A DNA stretch of 33,065 nucleotides from an uncultured Thermomicrobiales bacterium (GTDB taxonomy: Bacteria > Chloroflexota > Chloroflexia > Thermomicrobiales > UBA6265), in the NCBI GenBank assembly GCA_902806335.1, contig CADCWG010000103.1, forward strand, positions 1-33,065. The letters run 5' to 3'. The notes beneath the pieces were generated by a model that saw only the letters and a program-made list of their open reading frames with translations, was not told the DNA's origin and did no database searches. A program made the translations under genes and the position numbers. Shown here piece after piece: positions 16,502 to 24,949 of this stretch (position 1 is the stretch's first letter; every line of letters begins with the position of its first letter).

Positions 16502-16804
16502 TCGACGTCAGAGTATGGCCCGCCCGGTCACGCCTCGCCCGGCACGGTGGGCGCGGGGTGAGGAGGAGCGGCGGCCGGGGCTCCGGGTGCCGGCCCGCGC
16601 ACCGCGGCGCCCCCGACCGACCGGTGGCGCCCACCTCCCCTCCTCCCCGGAGGCTGCGGTCGCGCGGCACCCGGGGCCCGCGTCGACCACACCGTTGGGG
16701 ACGATCCAACGACGCGGAGGGCACCTCGGTGGCCTGGCCCTGGGCGCCGTGGCACGGCCCCCCGGAGGTGCCGCCGACCGGGCTCCCACGCGCACCGTGT
16801 GAGC

Positions 16805-16840
16805 ACGGCGGTGGGGGTGGGTACCCACCCCCACCGCCGT
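16805..16840 (-). terminator. 36-bp perfect palindrome after the cupredoxin-like gene
   Basis: The 18-base arm at 16805-16822 is followed immediately by its exact reverse complement (16823-16840), with GTAC in the middle. It lies 29 bp beyond the stop at 16870. In RNA it makes a very stable stem of about 16 bp with a 4-base loop. No U-tract follows on either strand. Confidence 0.6.
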
Positions 16841-16869
16841 TCACCGCTCTGGCTCCGACTGGACCACCG

Positions 16870-17850
16870 TCACTCGCCGACCTCGACCACGGCGTACATG
16901 CCCTTGTTGGCGTGGGGCAATCCGTCCGCGATGTCGGGGAAGAAGCAGGCCAGGCCGTAGGTGCCGGACGCGAGGTCCACGGGGACCCAGATCGACGTCC
17001 CGGGCGACTGCGTCGCCGTGAAGAAGACCGGGATCAGGTCCTCGTCAGGATTGAAGTCGACCGCCGCCGGGGTGCCGGTCAGGTCGGCCTCCAGGACCGC
17101 CGCGACCTCGTCCTCGGTCAGGCCGTCCGGACCCTCGAACCAGACGATGAAGTGGGGCTGGGCGCCGCGGTTCTCGACCTCGACGACCTGGGAACCCGCC
17201 GCCAGTTCGCCCTCGGTGACCCCGATCACGTACTCGCCCATCGTGACGGTGGCCCCCGACTCCGGCTCCGGCAGTTCGGCCGGCATCTCCCCGGTGACCT
17301 CGAAGGTGATCGGCTCCTGGGCCTGGTCCGGGTCGCCGCCCGAGGAGGCGACCCACTCGCCCGACGTCAGGTCGAGCACGACCTGCGCGGATTGGCCCGG
17401 CCCGGCCGACGTGCCGCCCGCGAAGCGGGACTCGTAGAAGAAGGCAGGCGGCCCACCCATCCCTTCCTCGCCCTCGGCCGGCGTGGCGTCCGGGGCGAGG
17501 GCCGGCGTGCCCTCGGCGGCCGCGGCGTCCTCCTCGCCGGGCGGAGGCGCGAGCGCGGCGAGGTACTCCTCGACCGTCACCCCCACGGGCTGGGCGAACT
17601 CGATGCCGCCGCCGAACTCGCCGACGTCCTCGGCGACCGCCAGGGTGACGAGGTACCGTCCGGCCTCCAGCGACTCGGGGATGCCCTCGTAGCCGGCGGC
17701 GGTGAGCGTGATCGCCAGTTCGGGCAGGCCCAGCCCGCCCAGGCCCTGCTCGGGCGTTGCCTCCTGGGCCGCGACGAGCGCCGGGCGACCGGCGACCGGG
17801 ACGGCTAAGACGGCGGCGATGAGCACGACGGCAAGCACGACGCGGGGCAT
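16870..17850 (-). CDS. Exported cupredoxin-like protein
   Basis: This 326-residue protein has a Sec signal peptide (basic start, hydrophobic core, cleavage after V-A-A at 28, before QEATP). The C-terminal domain (about 200-326) reads like a cupredoxin: the strand pair EVENRGAQPHFIVWFEG with His233, then GTYGLACFFPDI with Cys302, and LPHANKGM with His313 and Met318. That is a full H-C-H-M set for type-1 copper, but with ten residues between Cys and His. The N-terminal half (about 42-185) has a similar layout (LEAGRYLVTLAV, VGVTVEEYLAAL, GGTSAGPGQSAQVVLDL) without the ligands, and may be a second, degenerate copy. An acidic Ala/Pro linker joins them. ATG 17850 is chosen because GGAGGGAA precedes it and the signal peptide starts there. 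It may carry electrons or bind copper outside the membrane; this is an inference. Confidence 0.78.
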   Translation of the reverse strand: MPRVVLAVVLIAAVLAVPVAGRPALVAAQEATPEQGLGGLGLPELAITLTAAGYEGIPESLEAGRYLVTLAVAEDVGEFGGGIEFAQPVGVTVEEYLAALAPPPGEEDAAAAEGTPALAPDATPAEGEEGMGGPPAFFYESRFAGGTSAGPGQSAQVVLDLTSGEWVASSGGDPDQAQEPITFEVTGEMPAELPEPESGATVTMGEYVIGVTEGELAAGSQVVEVENRGAQPHFIVWFEGPDGLTEDEVAAVLEADLTGTPAAVDFNPDEDLIPVFFTATQSPGTSIWVPVDLASGTYGLACFFPDIADGLPHANKGMYAVVEVGE

Positions 17851-17944
17851 GGGGCGTTCCCTCCAGGGCGTAGCAACGCGGCACACGCCAGTTTCTGCCG
17901 CCCCAAGAGCGTGCCCGGTCAGCCCCCGTCACGCCAGAGTAGAT

Positions 17945-17970
17945 GTACTTACTCGCCAGTACCTACTCGC
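17945..17970. repeat. 12-bp direct repeat upstream of the cupredoxin-like gene
   Basis: GTACTTACTCGC (17945-17956) and GTACCTACTCGC (17959-17970) differ at one base and have a 14-bp period. They lie about 95-120 bp before the start at 17850, with TTGGCA (minus strand, 17974-17979) next to them. This fits a regulator-binding site or promoter region. Confidence 0.5.
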
Positions 17971-18548
17971 AGGTGCCAACCGGCCGGCCAGGAGCGCACG
18001 AGGGTGGTCGGACCGTGGGTCGACGCGGTTGAGGGACCGGCCGAGCCGACCCGGCGGCCCTGGCCCTGCCAGTCAGGCCCGCCGACGGCCACCGGGCAGG
18101 GCGCACCGCTCCCCGCTGGCGCCCTGACGGAGCGAGGACCTCCGTGCCGCCGAACGGCGGGGATCTCCTCGCCGTGGTCTCCGGCAACCTCGCGCCGCCA
18201 AGCGGCGAGACGGTGGCCGGGGCGGTGGCGTCCGACCCGGTGCATGCCGAGGCGGTCGGCGGCGGGACGGTGGTCGTCACCCGTCCGGGGAAGCGACGGG
18301 GTTCGGTGCCCGGTGTTCGGACGCGAAACCGGCCCCAGAGGTCCGCGCCCCCAGCCTCGACCTGAGATCGGTTCCACGCTTCCCGGTGGTACCCGGCCGC
18401 TGCTCGCCGCCCCGCGCCCGGGCGTCGGGCGAGGGTGCGGAGACGCCCCCCTCGCCGAGCCCGCCGGCCCTGGCGACCGCCGTGCCAAATCGACGGTCCG
18501 TGACCTCGACCGACACTCCGGGTAAGCACAATCCCCCATATGTCCCGC

Positions 18549-18577
18549 GATCACTATCGTCCCGTGGATGAGTGATC
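18549..18577. promoter_or_regulatory. Inverted repeat GATCACT/AGTGATC upstream of the 18669 gene
   Basis: GATCACT (18549-18555) is matched by AGTGATC (18571-18577) across a 15-base spacer, in a locally A/T-richer stretch 90-120 bp before the GTG at 18669. The half-site spacing (22 bp centre to centre, two helical turns) suits a dimeric regulator. Confidence 0.4.
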
Positions 18578-18668
18578 CTACCGATGTGCCGTGTTCTGGT
18601 CGGTGCAATGCTGCATGGGTCGGGCGGGGGACACCCGGTGCTCCTGCCGGTCGCAAAGGAGTCGCCGT

Positions 18669-20078
18669 GTGAACCGCGCCGTCCACCTGCGCCTGCTCGT
18701 CCCGCTGTCCTTCCTGGTCGCCGTCCTCGCCGCCCTCCCGGCCGGTGGCGGCGGCGCCCAGGAGGCCAGTCCCGAGGCCGTCGCCGGCCCCGGTCCCCAC
18801 CCTGGCGAACGTGTCCGCCTGATCGACCGCGACCGAAATGCGATCGGTGCGGTCTCCGTCACCGAGCTCGAGGACCCCTACGAACTCTATGATGACCTCT
18901 ATACGCCTCAGCCGGGCCGTCGCTTCGTCATGGCCTATGTGGTCTACGAGAACATCGACACGGAGTCCGCGTACGTTAGCAGTGAGGAGTTTGCCGTCGT
19001 CGATGCCGATGGGTTTGTCTCCGTCCCCACACACATCATCAGCGCCGAGGACGACCGGGAGACGTTTTACAGCACTGAGGTGGAGCCCGGCGCGGTGGTG
19101 GGTGGCAAGCTGACCTTCGACATCGACGCCGACGCCGAACTCGCCCAAGTCCTCTACAGGGCCATACCGGTCGTGGACTTTCGCCCCGACCGACCAGCCT
19201 ACGGCGACGCCGTCTCCGTCACCGCGGACGGCGTCGTGGTCGCGTCGATCACCGTCTCGGCGCCGACCGACCCCTTCAGCCCACCGCAAGACGAGGGGAG
19301 CGGTTCCGTGCTCGTGGGCGGGCGCTACGTCGCCTTCCCCGTCACGATCCGGAACCTGGGCGATGAACCCCTTGCCGTCGACCCCGACGACTTCTCCGTC
19401 ATCGACAGCCTTGGGTACGCCTACGGCGAGTATCCACGTAACGCCGCGGAGTCCGACCCCACGGGGCCGATCCTCCAGCCCAATGACCGGCTCGCCCCCG
19501 GCGCGACCGCCAGCGGCCTGATCCGGTTCCACCTCTTCGACGGCTCCGACCCCGTCGCCGTCTTCTACACCACCGACGACAACCGTCGCGTCTCCCTCGC
19601 GGAGCCCGGGTTCCCGCCACCGCCGGCGGAGTCGGAGCCGCTCGTGGTGCCCGACGGCACGGTTGTCGTTACCCCCGGCTGCGAGGGCGTCGTGGCGTGG
19701 GGAGAGTCGCTCATCGCCACGTTCGAACGGCTAGAGACCGAACTCGGCGAAGCCGGCGAACTCCCGGATGACCTGTCCACCGCGGACCCGGCGACTCTGC
19801 GCCAGGTGGCAGCCGTCTTCCGCACCGCGGCCGCCGAGCAAGCCGAGAGCAACCCGCCTGAAGTCGCGCGTGCGGCAAACGACGCCTGGGTCCGCGTACT
19901 CTCCTACGCTGCCGACGGGTACGAGGCCATCGCCGACGCCGTCGAGTCGGGCGACCGGACCAGGATCGACGCGGTGGTCGCCGAGTGGGAGGAGACGGGG
20001 CTGGTCCTGTTCGAGGAGTTCGAGTCGGCCTTTACGGCGCTAGACACTCCCTGTCCGGAGCTGAACGAGATCGAGTAG
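18669..20078 (+). CDS. Exported protein with two DUF4352-like domains
   Basis: This 469-residue protein has a Sec signal peptide that ends at G-G-A before QEASP (residue 31). Two immunoglobulin-like domains of the DUF4352 type follow. The first (about 45-170) includes GRRFVMAYVVYENIDTES and FAVVDADGF. The second (about 180-310) includes GGRYVAFPVTIRNLGDEPL and DFSVIDSLGYAYGEYP. Both follow the family scheme of a 'v.v.vtN.g..pl.v....f.l.D..G' beta sandwich. The C-terminal third (about 335-469) is mostly helical with Cys338 and Cys462. The GTG at 18669 has AAAGGAG nine bases before it. The open frame upstream (ATG 18591) lacks this and would bury the signal peptide. It likely acts in the envelope, perhaps as a binding or lipoprotein-like factor without a lipobox; the role is unknown. 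Confidence 0.82.
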   Translation: MNRAVHLRLLVPLSFLVAVLAALPAGGGGAQEASPEAVAGPGPHPGERVRLIDRDRNAIGAVSVTELEDPYELYDDLYTPQPGRRFVMAYVVYENIDTESAYVSSEEFAVVDADGFVSVPTHIISAEDDRETFYSTEVEPGAVVGGKLTFDIDADAELAQVLYRAIPVVDFRPDRPAYGDAVSVTADGVVVASITVSAPTDPFSPPQDEGSGSVLVGGRYVAFPVTIRNLGDEPLAVDPDDFSVIDSLGYAYGEYPRNAAESDPTGPILQPNDRLAPGATASGLIRFHLFDGSDPVAVFYTTDDNRRVSLAEPGFPPPPAESEPLVVPDGTVVVTPGCEGVVAWGESLIATFERLETELGEAGELPDDLSTADPATLRQVAAVFRTAAAEQAESNPPEVARAANDAWVRVLSYAADGYEAIADAVESGDRTRIDAVVAEWEETGLVLFEEFESAFTALDTPCPELNEIE

Positions 20079-20563
20079 GACGGCGACGGCAGCTACCGGT
20101 CTGGAGCGCTCCTTCCGGCGTCAGGATCACCTCACTGCCGTCGACGGGTCGCCGGTCGTGCTCCCGAGTCCAGTCGCGCGGATCTCGTCCGGAGCCCCAT
20201 CCCAACGCCCGGCGGGCCGGTGGCGGCGCCCCCGACGAGGGACACGCGACGGGCGAGCCGCGCGAGATGGCCGCGCGCCGCCGCCTCGCACACCGACCAA
20301 CGCGGCGGCGTCACCAACGCCCACAGCTCCGGCGATGGGGAGGCGGGGAGGCGGGGAGGCGTTGCCGCGAGGCGGCGGACGGGATCGTCCCCGACGGCGA
20401 TCCCCGACAGCCCCCCAACGTCGATGGGTCCTCGCTCTCCGGGCCGCGGGGATCGCCAATTCGTCGGGACGGCCCCCGTGCGCCAACGCGGGGGGGTGCG
20501 GACACGATGCGTCAGACGGGCTGGCTCGGCGTCCTGCCCGGGCGGTTCGGGAGGGGGATGACG
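20079..20563. other. 485-bp gap, no supported gene
   Basis: The left end has a small interrupted hairpin (about 20096-20118, core GGAGCGCTCC) that could end the upstream gene. The middle has an 8-bp tandem repeat. No clear promoter boxes for the gene at 20564 were found. Confidence 0.45.
20337..20360. repeat. Three perfect copies of GGGGAGGC
   Basis: An 8-bp unit is repeated three times without change in the noncoding gap before the gene at 20564. Confidence 0.8.
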
Positions 20564-22714
20564 ATGCGGCGTCGCTGGTCGGCCTACGCGCTCACGCTCG
20601 CCCTGGTCGTCGGCTCGCTCGGTGCCGGGGCGCACACCGACGCGCGGGGGAACGACCCGTCCCCGACGCGCTCCTCCTTCGAGGCGATCGTCCCCGCGCT
20701 CGCGACTGGAGTGGCCGAGGCGCGCCCCGCCACCGCCGAGGCGCCGGGTGACGCCCCGTCCCCGACGCGCTCCGCCTTCGAGGCGATCGGTCCCGCGCTG
20801 GCGACGGCGGCGGCCGCGGCGAGCCCGGCCGCGGCCGCGGTGAGCACGGCCGCGACCGAGGCGAGCCCGGTTGCGACCGAGGCGAGCACGGCCACCGCCG
20901 AGGCGCGACCCGCCGAGGCCGAAGCGAGCCCAACCACAGCCGCGACGAGTTCCGTCGCGGCCGCGGCGAGCCCGGCCGCGACCGACGCCCCGTCGCTTGA
21001 GACTTGCCGGACGTCGCCACGTCACCAGGACGCCGTGCTCACGATGCTCGCCACGCCGGCCGCCTCGCCCGTGGCCGCCTCGCCCGTGGCCGCCTCCCCC
21101 GGGGCCGAGACCGCCGCGCTCCCGGCCCCCGGCGCGGACCTGACGGTCGCGAGCGCGGCCGCGTTTCCGTCCGGCACGCCCGCCGATCCGGCGACGGCCG
21201 ACGCTATCGCCGCCGTCGTCCGGGAGGCGGTGGCCTGCCTCAACGCCGGGGACGATCTCCGCTTCCTGGCACTCCTGAGCGACGCGGCCCTCCGCACCCT
21301 CTGGGGCGACGACGGCGGCGCGGAGGCGGCCCAACTGGCGACGGAGCTGGCCACCGCCGCCGCGACCCCCGCGACGGCGCTCCCCGACGGCGAGCGGGTG
21401 GATATCCTGGCCCTCTGGGACGCCCGGATCTTCGCCGACGGTCGGGCGGGCATCGTCGCCGTCCTCCAGGTTCCCGGGAACGGGGACGACCCCGTGACCG
21501 CCCTGTACCTGCTCGCCGACGAGGGCGGGGGATGGCGCATCGACGGCGTCATCACGGTCCAATCCGCTCCCGCGGGCGACGCGACGCCGGGGTCTGACGG
21601 CGGCCAGGCGACCGCGGCGACCCCCGCGCCGGACCTGAGCGGGACCGGGGTGGACGGCACCAGCTACGAGAGTCCCGCCTACGGGTACCGCCTGGCCTGG
21701 GACGACGACGCCTGGGAGGTCGACGCCGACCGCACGCGGGCCGACGCGGCCTCCGGCGACCGTGACGTGCTGGTCCTCAACCAGACCGGGGATGCCCTCG
21801 GGAGCCTCTACGTGGAAGGCTACCCGGGGTTCGACGGCGACCCGGCGGCGTGCCTCGACAGCGCGGCCGACGAGATCGGCGGCTCCGACCTGGATGAAGC
21901 CGGTCGCGAGGAGGCGGACGACCGCGCGGCGGCGACCTACACCTTCGTCGACGACGATGCCGCCGAGGACGCGGCGTATGTCGAGTGCCGAATCCTGCTC
22001 GACGGCGAGGCGGTCGTCGTCTTCACCCTGATCGCCGAGGCGGCGGAGTTCGAGGCCGCCAGGGCGGCCGCCGACGACGTGATCGCCAGCCTCGACACGA
22101 CGGCCGTCCGCGCGCCGGCCCCGTTCGAGCCGTGCCCCGACCGGACGCCGATCGCGACTCCCCAGGGGCTCGGAACAGCCGAGAATCCGGTGCCGTTCGG
22201 GTCCGCGGCGGACGTCGACGAGTGGATCGTGCGGGTGGTGAGCGTCGACCCGGACGGCCCCCCGCCGCCCGACGCGGGCCCCCTCTTCGACTCCGGCACC
22301 CCGGAGCCCGGGGAGCGACTGGTCGATGTCAGGCTCGCCCTCACCTACTGCGGCACCGAGGTGGTGGACCCGTTCCAGTCGCTGACCTGGGACGCTACGG
22401 GTCCGGACGGTGAGTCGTACGCGGGGTTGCGGGCGATCCTCGTCTGCGGGGTGCGGCCGGACGATCTCGCCACGGTGTTCATCATGGGACCGGGCGACAC
22501 GGCCGAGGGAACCGTCTGCCTGATCGTGCCCGAGGAGAGGGTCGACAGCCTGGTCATGTCCGTCGAGACGACCGGCTCATACGAGGACTGGGAAGCGGGC
22601 GAGCCGGTCTCCTTCGCCCTGTCGCCGCCCCCGCCCGCGCCGGGCGCCACCCCATCCGGGCCCGCGCCGGGCGCCACCCCGGCTGAAAGCGAAGGCGACG
22701 CGGTCGCTCGGTGA
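20564..22714 (+). CDS. Large exported mosaic protein (Ala/Pro-rich stalk, NTF2-like and DUF4352-like parts)
   Basis: The 716-residue protein begins MRRR plus a hydrophobic helix, probably a signal peptide ending near residue 24. Residues 30-190 are a low-complexity Ala/Ser/Thr/Pro stalk with an internal duplication (31-48 and 64-81) and repeated A-S-P-V-A units. Residues 205-335 resemble a SnoaL/NTF2-like domain (AIAAVVREAVACLNAGDDLRF, LYLLADEGGGWRIDGVITV). Residues about 365-500 form a second domain (SYESPAYGYRLAWDDDAWEV, with later paired Cys), like the PsbP-like exported domains. Residues about 525-690 resemble DUF4352 (PGERLVDVRLALTYCGTEV, YAGLRAILVCG). ATG 20564 is preferred because GGGAGGGGG ends six bases before it; ATG 20558 would add two residues but overlaps the ribosome site. 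Its role is unknown; it may display or bind something at the cell surface. Confidence 0.78.
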   Translation: MRRRWSAYALTLALVVGSLGAGAHTDARGNDPSPTRSSFEAIVPALATGVAEARPATAEAPGDAPSPTRSAFEAIGPALATAAAAASPAAAAVSTAATEASPVATEASTATAEARPAEAEASPTTAATSSVAAAASPAATDAPSLETCRTSPRHQDAVLTMLATPAASPVAASPVAASPGAETAALPAPGADLTVASAAAFPSGTPADPATADAIAAVVREAVACLNAGDDLRFLALLSDAALRTLWGDDGGAEAAQLATELATAAATPATALPDGERVDILALWDARIFADGRAGIVAVLQVPGNGDDPVTALYLLADEGGGWRIDGVITVQSAPAGDATPGSDGGQATAATPAPDLSGTGVDGTSYESPAYGYRLAWDDDAWEVDADRTRADAASGDRDVLVLNQTGDALGSLYVEGYPGFDGDPAACLDSAADEIGGSDLDEAGREEADDRAAATYTFVDDDAAEDAAYVECRILLDGEAVVVFTLIAEAAEFEAARAAADDVIASLDTTAVRAPAPFEPCPDRTPIATPQGLGTAENPVPFGSAADVDEWIVRVVSVDPDGPPPPDAGPLFDSGTPEPGERLVDVRLALTYCGTEVVDPFQSLTWDATGPDGESYAGLRAILVCGVRPDDLATVFIMGPGDTAEGTVCLIVPEERVDSLVMSVETTGSYEDWEAGEPVSFALSPPPPAPGATPSGPAPGATPAESEGDAVAR
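20657..20806 (+). repeat. Internal duplication in the 20564 gene (two ~51-bp copies, 99 bp apart)
   Basis: The segments 20657-20707 and 20756-20806 encode P-S-P-T-R-S-[SA]-F-E-A-I-[VG]-P-A-L-A-T and are nearly identical in DNA. The period of 99 bp (33 codons) keeps the frame and points to a tandem duplication in the stalk. Confidence 0.8.
21058..21096 (+). repeat. 15-bp tandem coding repeat (A-S-P-V-A units)
   Basis: The unit GGCCGCCTCGCCCGT is present in two perfect copies (21058-21072, 21073-21087) and a partial third. It encodes A-A-S-P-V in the Pro/Ala stalk of the same protein. Confidence 0.75.
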
Positions 22715-22846
22715 CGACTCGAACGCTTCGGCCGTGACAGCCTCCTGCCCACCGCGGCGAGGAATCCGGCGCCGAGCTCCGCTCTCATTCCCGTCCGCAC
22801 GCGCCGCCCGCGCGCATTGGTGACGCGACCAGCGTCGGAGGTTGCG

Positions 22847-24949
22847 ATGGCGAGCCGCCACGCCGAAGCCGTCGACCCGGGTGCCCGGGGTCGAACCCTC
22901 GCCGCGCGACCGGCGGTGCCTTCGGGCCAACCGTCGGCCGGCCATGGCACCCGCCTCTCCCGGCGGCGGCTCGTCGCCGGCGCGGCCGGTGTCGTCGCCG
23001 GCGTCGCCCTGGCCGGGTCGGGTCCGCCCCGGGAGACGACCGTCGCCCGGCAGGACGACGCCGCGCCCGCCCTCCCGGCCGCCGCGCCCGACACCCCGGC
23101 CGCCGCGCCCCCGGACCTGCCCGCCTTCTCCGAGGACGAGGTCGACGCGGTCCTCGCCGAGCTGGCCGCGGCCGGCGTGGCCGTGTACGGTGCCCCCGAC
23201 GCCGGCGCGCCCCTGGTCCCGGTCTCCTCGCCCGGCCCGCTGGCGCTCCTCCGGAGCCAGGTCCGGGCGATGGTGCTGGAGGCGACCAACGGGAGCGGTG
23301 TCCTCGGGGCCGACCTCGACGCGCTCGTGTTCGAGACCGACCCCTCCGGCCCGCTCGCCGAGGCCCGCGACTGGGTGACGCCGGGCAGCCCCCTTGCGCC
23401 GGCCGCCGCCCCCTCCCTGCTCCTGGCTGCCTACGTCGGGGGCGCGGAGTCCCCGGGCGCCGCCCTGGCACGGCGCTTCGTCCCGGCGCCCGACATCGAG
23501 CGAGCCCGGCAGGCGACCTACCCGGGCCTGGTGCTGGCGCTCTTCGCGGCGGAACTGGCGCGGGAGAGCACGGCGGCGGCCGGCCCGATCCCGGACGCGA
23601 CCCAGCTCCTGCACCGGGCACGGCCGGCCGCGTTCGTGGCCCCCGCGGCCGCCCAGGCCGGCGTCTGCTCCGCCGCGCAGGGGTTCATCGACCGCACCCT
23701 GAACGCGCTCTTCGGCGCGCTGCACGTCGACCTCGGGAGCTCCGCACCCGGCAGGATCCTGGGCGGCATCATCAACTGGCTGCTCGACAAGGCCCAGGCC
23801 GCGGTGCGAGCGGCGCTGCGGGAACTGACCGCGCCGGTCCTCAACCTCATCAAGACGGTCGCCGGGGTGATCGGCACGGTGAGCGTCGTCGTGTCGGCGC
23901 TTCGTCCCTGGTCGCTCCGCATGACGCCCGTGCCCGCCGACACCCGTCTGGCGGTCGGGGCGGAGCCTCCCATCCCCGGTGCCGTGACCTGCGGCGTCGA
24001 TCTCGGCGGCCTCGACGAGTGGCCGGCCGATCTCGTGGACTGCGCGGCCCAGAGCGGGGCGCCGCTGCCGCCGCTCAGACCGGCCGGGGCGCCCTGCTCC
24101 TGGGCGATCGAGCAGTCGCGGTTGGCGCCGCTGGTCCAGGCCACGGCCCAGCCGGCGTCCCTGGATCAGGACGGCGCGGCGCAGTTCGCCTACGTCACGG
24201 CCAGCGAAGACGAGAAGACGGCCAGGGGCACCCCGGTCGACGGTTGGGTTCGGCTGACGCTGACGATCCAGCGCCCGGAGGTCGCCGACCTCCAGCGCAC
24301 CATCAGCAACCTGCTCTTCGCCCAGCTCCCGGACATCGTCGCCCGGTTCGTCCGCCCGATCCTCGGGCCCACCGTCGACGCGCTGCTCGGCAAGCTCTCC
24401 ACGCTGGCGGAGAGCCGGGCCAGCACCACCGTGCGCGTCCTCTATCACACCCCGAAGGAGGACGATCCAGACCCGGAGCCCGAGCCCGAGCCGGCCGAGG
24501 CCCAGCCGAGCAGCGTCGCGGTCTCCTTTGATCCCCTGGAGTTTGGGCCCGTGTCCCTGGTCGAGTTGAGCGCCGGGACCTGCGACGGGACGACGTGGCA
24601 GGGGAGGATGCGCCTCGTCCTCGATCTCGCCGGCGGTGTCCTCAACGTCGAGTACATGGACCAGACGCTCGACGTCGGTTGGTCATTCGCGGGGGGCGAC
24701 CGCACGACGACCACCGTCGGCCCGTTCGAGACGGTGGTGTCGTCCCCGCTGCGCGATCCCGAGCCCTATCTGGTGACGTACGAGCTGGGCATCGAGCGGC
24801 AGCGCGGCGCCGACGGCCGGACCTCGTCGCTGACGTTCGAACTGGCGACGACGCTCAACTACGGCGGCGACACGTTCGACGCGTATGGTCCCGGCTACGC
24901 CAACACCGGCGTGCCGATCGCGGTCACGCCGACCAACCCCGCCTGCTGA
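22847..24949 (+). CDS. Tat-exported protein of unknown function (700 aa)
   Basis: I do not recognise the family. The N-terminus has a twin-arginine leader (LSRRRLVAGAAGVVAGVALAG at about 37-57, an S-R-R-R-L-V motif) and then Q-D-D-A-A-P, a variant of the motif seen in other exported proteins here. An Ala/Pro linker and a helical part follow. A hydrophobic amphipathic stretch lies near 300-350 (ILGGIINWLLDKAQ, VLNLIKTVAGVIGTVSVVV). An acidic/Pro spacer of D-P-E-P repeats is at about 538-556. The C-terminal domain is beta-rich (MRLVLDLAGGVLNVEYMDQT, GWSFAGGDRTTTTVG). ATG 22847 has GGAGG six bases before it. The gene starts 132 bp after the 20564 gene on the same strand and may be co-transcribed. 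Use of the Tat route suggests export of a folded protein. Confidence 0.78.
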   Translation: MASRHAEAVDPGARGRTLAARPAVPSGQPSAGHGTRLSRRRLVAGAAGVVAGVALAGSGPPRETTVARQDDAAPALPAAAPDTPAAAPPDLPAFSEDEVDAVLAELAAAGVAVYGAPDAGAPLVPVSSPGPLALLRSQVRAMVLEATNGSGVLGADLDALVFETDPSGPLAEARDWVTPGSPLAPAAAPSLLLAAYVGGAESPGAALARRFVPAPDIERARQATYPGLVLALFAAELARESTAAAGPIPDATQLLHRARPAAFVAPAAAQAGVCSAAQGFIDRTLNALFGALHVDLGSSAPGRILGGIINWLLDKAQAAVRAALRELTAPVLNLIKTVAGVIGTVSVVVSALRPWSLRMTPVPADTRLAVGAEPPIPGAVTCGVDLGGLDEWPADLVDCAAQSGAPLPPLRPAGAPCSWAIEQSRLAPLVQATAQPASLDQDGAAQFAYVTASEDEKTARGTPVDGWVRLTLTIQRPEVADLQRTISNLLFAQLPDIVARFVRPILGPTVDALLGKLSTLAESRASTTVRVLYHTPKEDDPDPEPEPEPAEAQPSSVAVSFDPLEFGPVSLVELSAGTCDGTTWQGRMRLVLDLAGGVLNVEYMDQTLDVGWSFAGGDRTTTTVGPFETVVSSPLRDPEPYLVTYELGIERQRGADGRTSSLTFELATTLNYGGDTFDAYGPGYANTGVPIAVTPTNPAC

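Larger units (their letters stand above)
16463..16869. other. 407-bp gap with two perfect palindromes
   Basis: The gap separates the GYD gene from the end of the cupredoxin-like gene. It holds a 22-bp palindrome at its left end (16480-16501), a 36-bp one near its right end (16805-16840), and no supported gene between them. CATACT (minus strand, about 16511-16516) could be a -10 box for the GYD gene, without a clear -35. Confidence 0.5.
17851..18668. other. 818-bp region between divergent exported-protein genes
   Basis: No gene is supported; a 74-codon plus-strand frame at 18144 has no good ribosome site. The left end holds a direct repeat (17945-17970) that may control the cupredoxin-like gene. 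The right end (18530-18600) is less GC-rich and holds an inverted repeat (18549-18577) that may control the gene at 18669. Confidence 0.5.

Noticed and set aside
18144-18365. A 73-residue plus-strand gene
   Set aside because: No clear ribosome site, no recognisable sequence, and overlapping open frames on the other strand are just as long.
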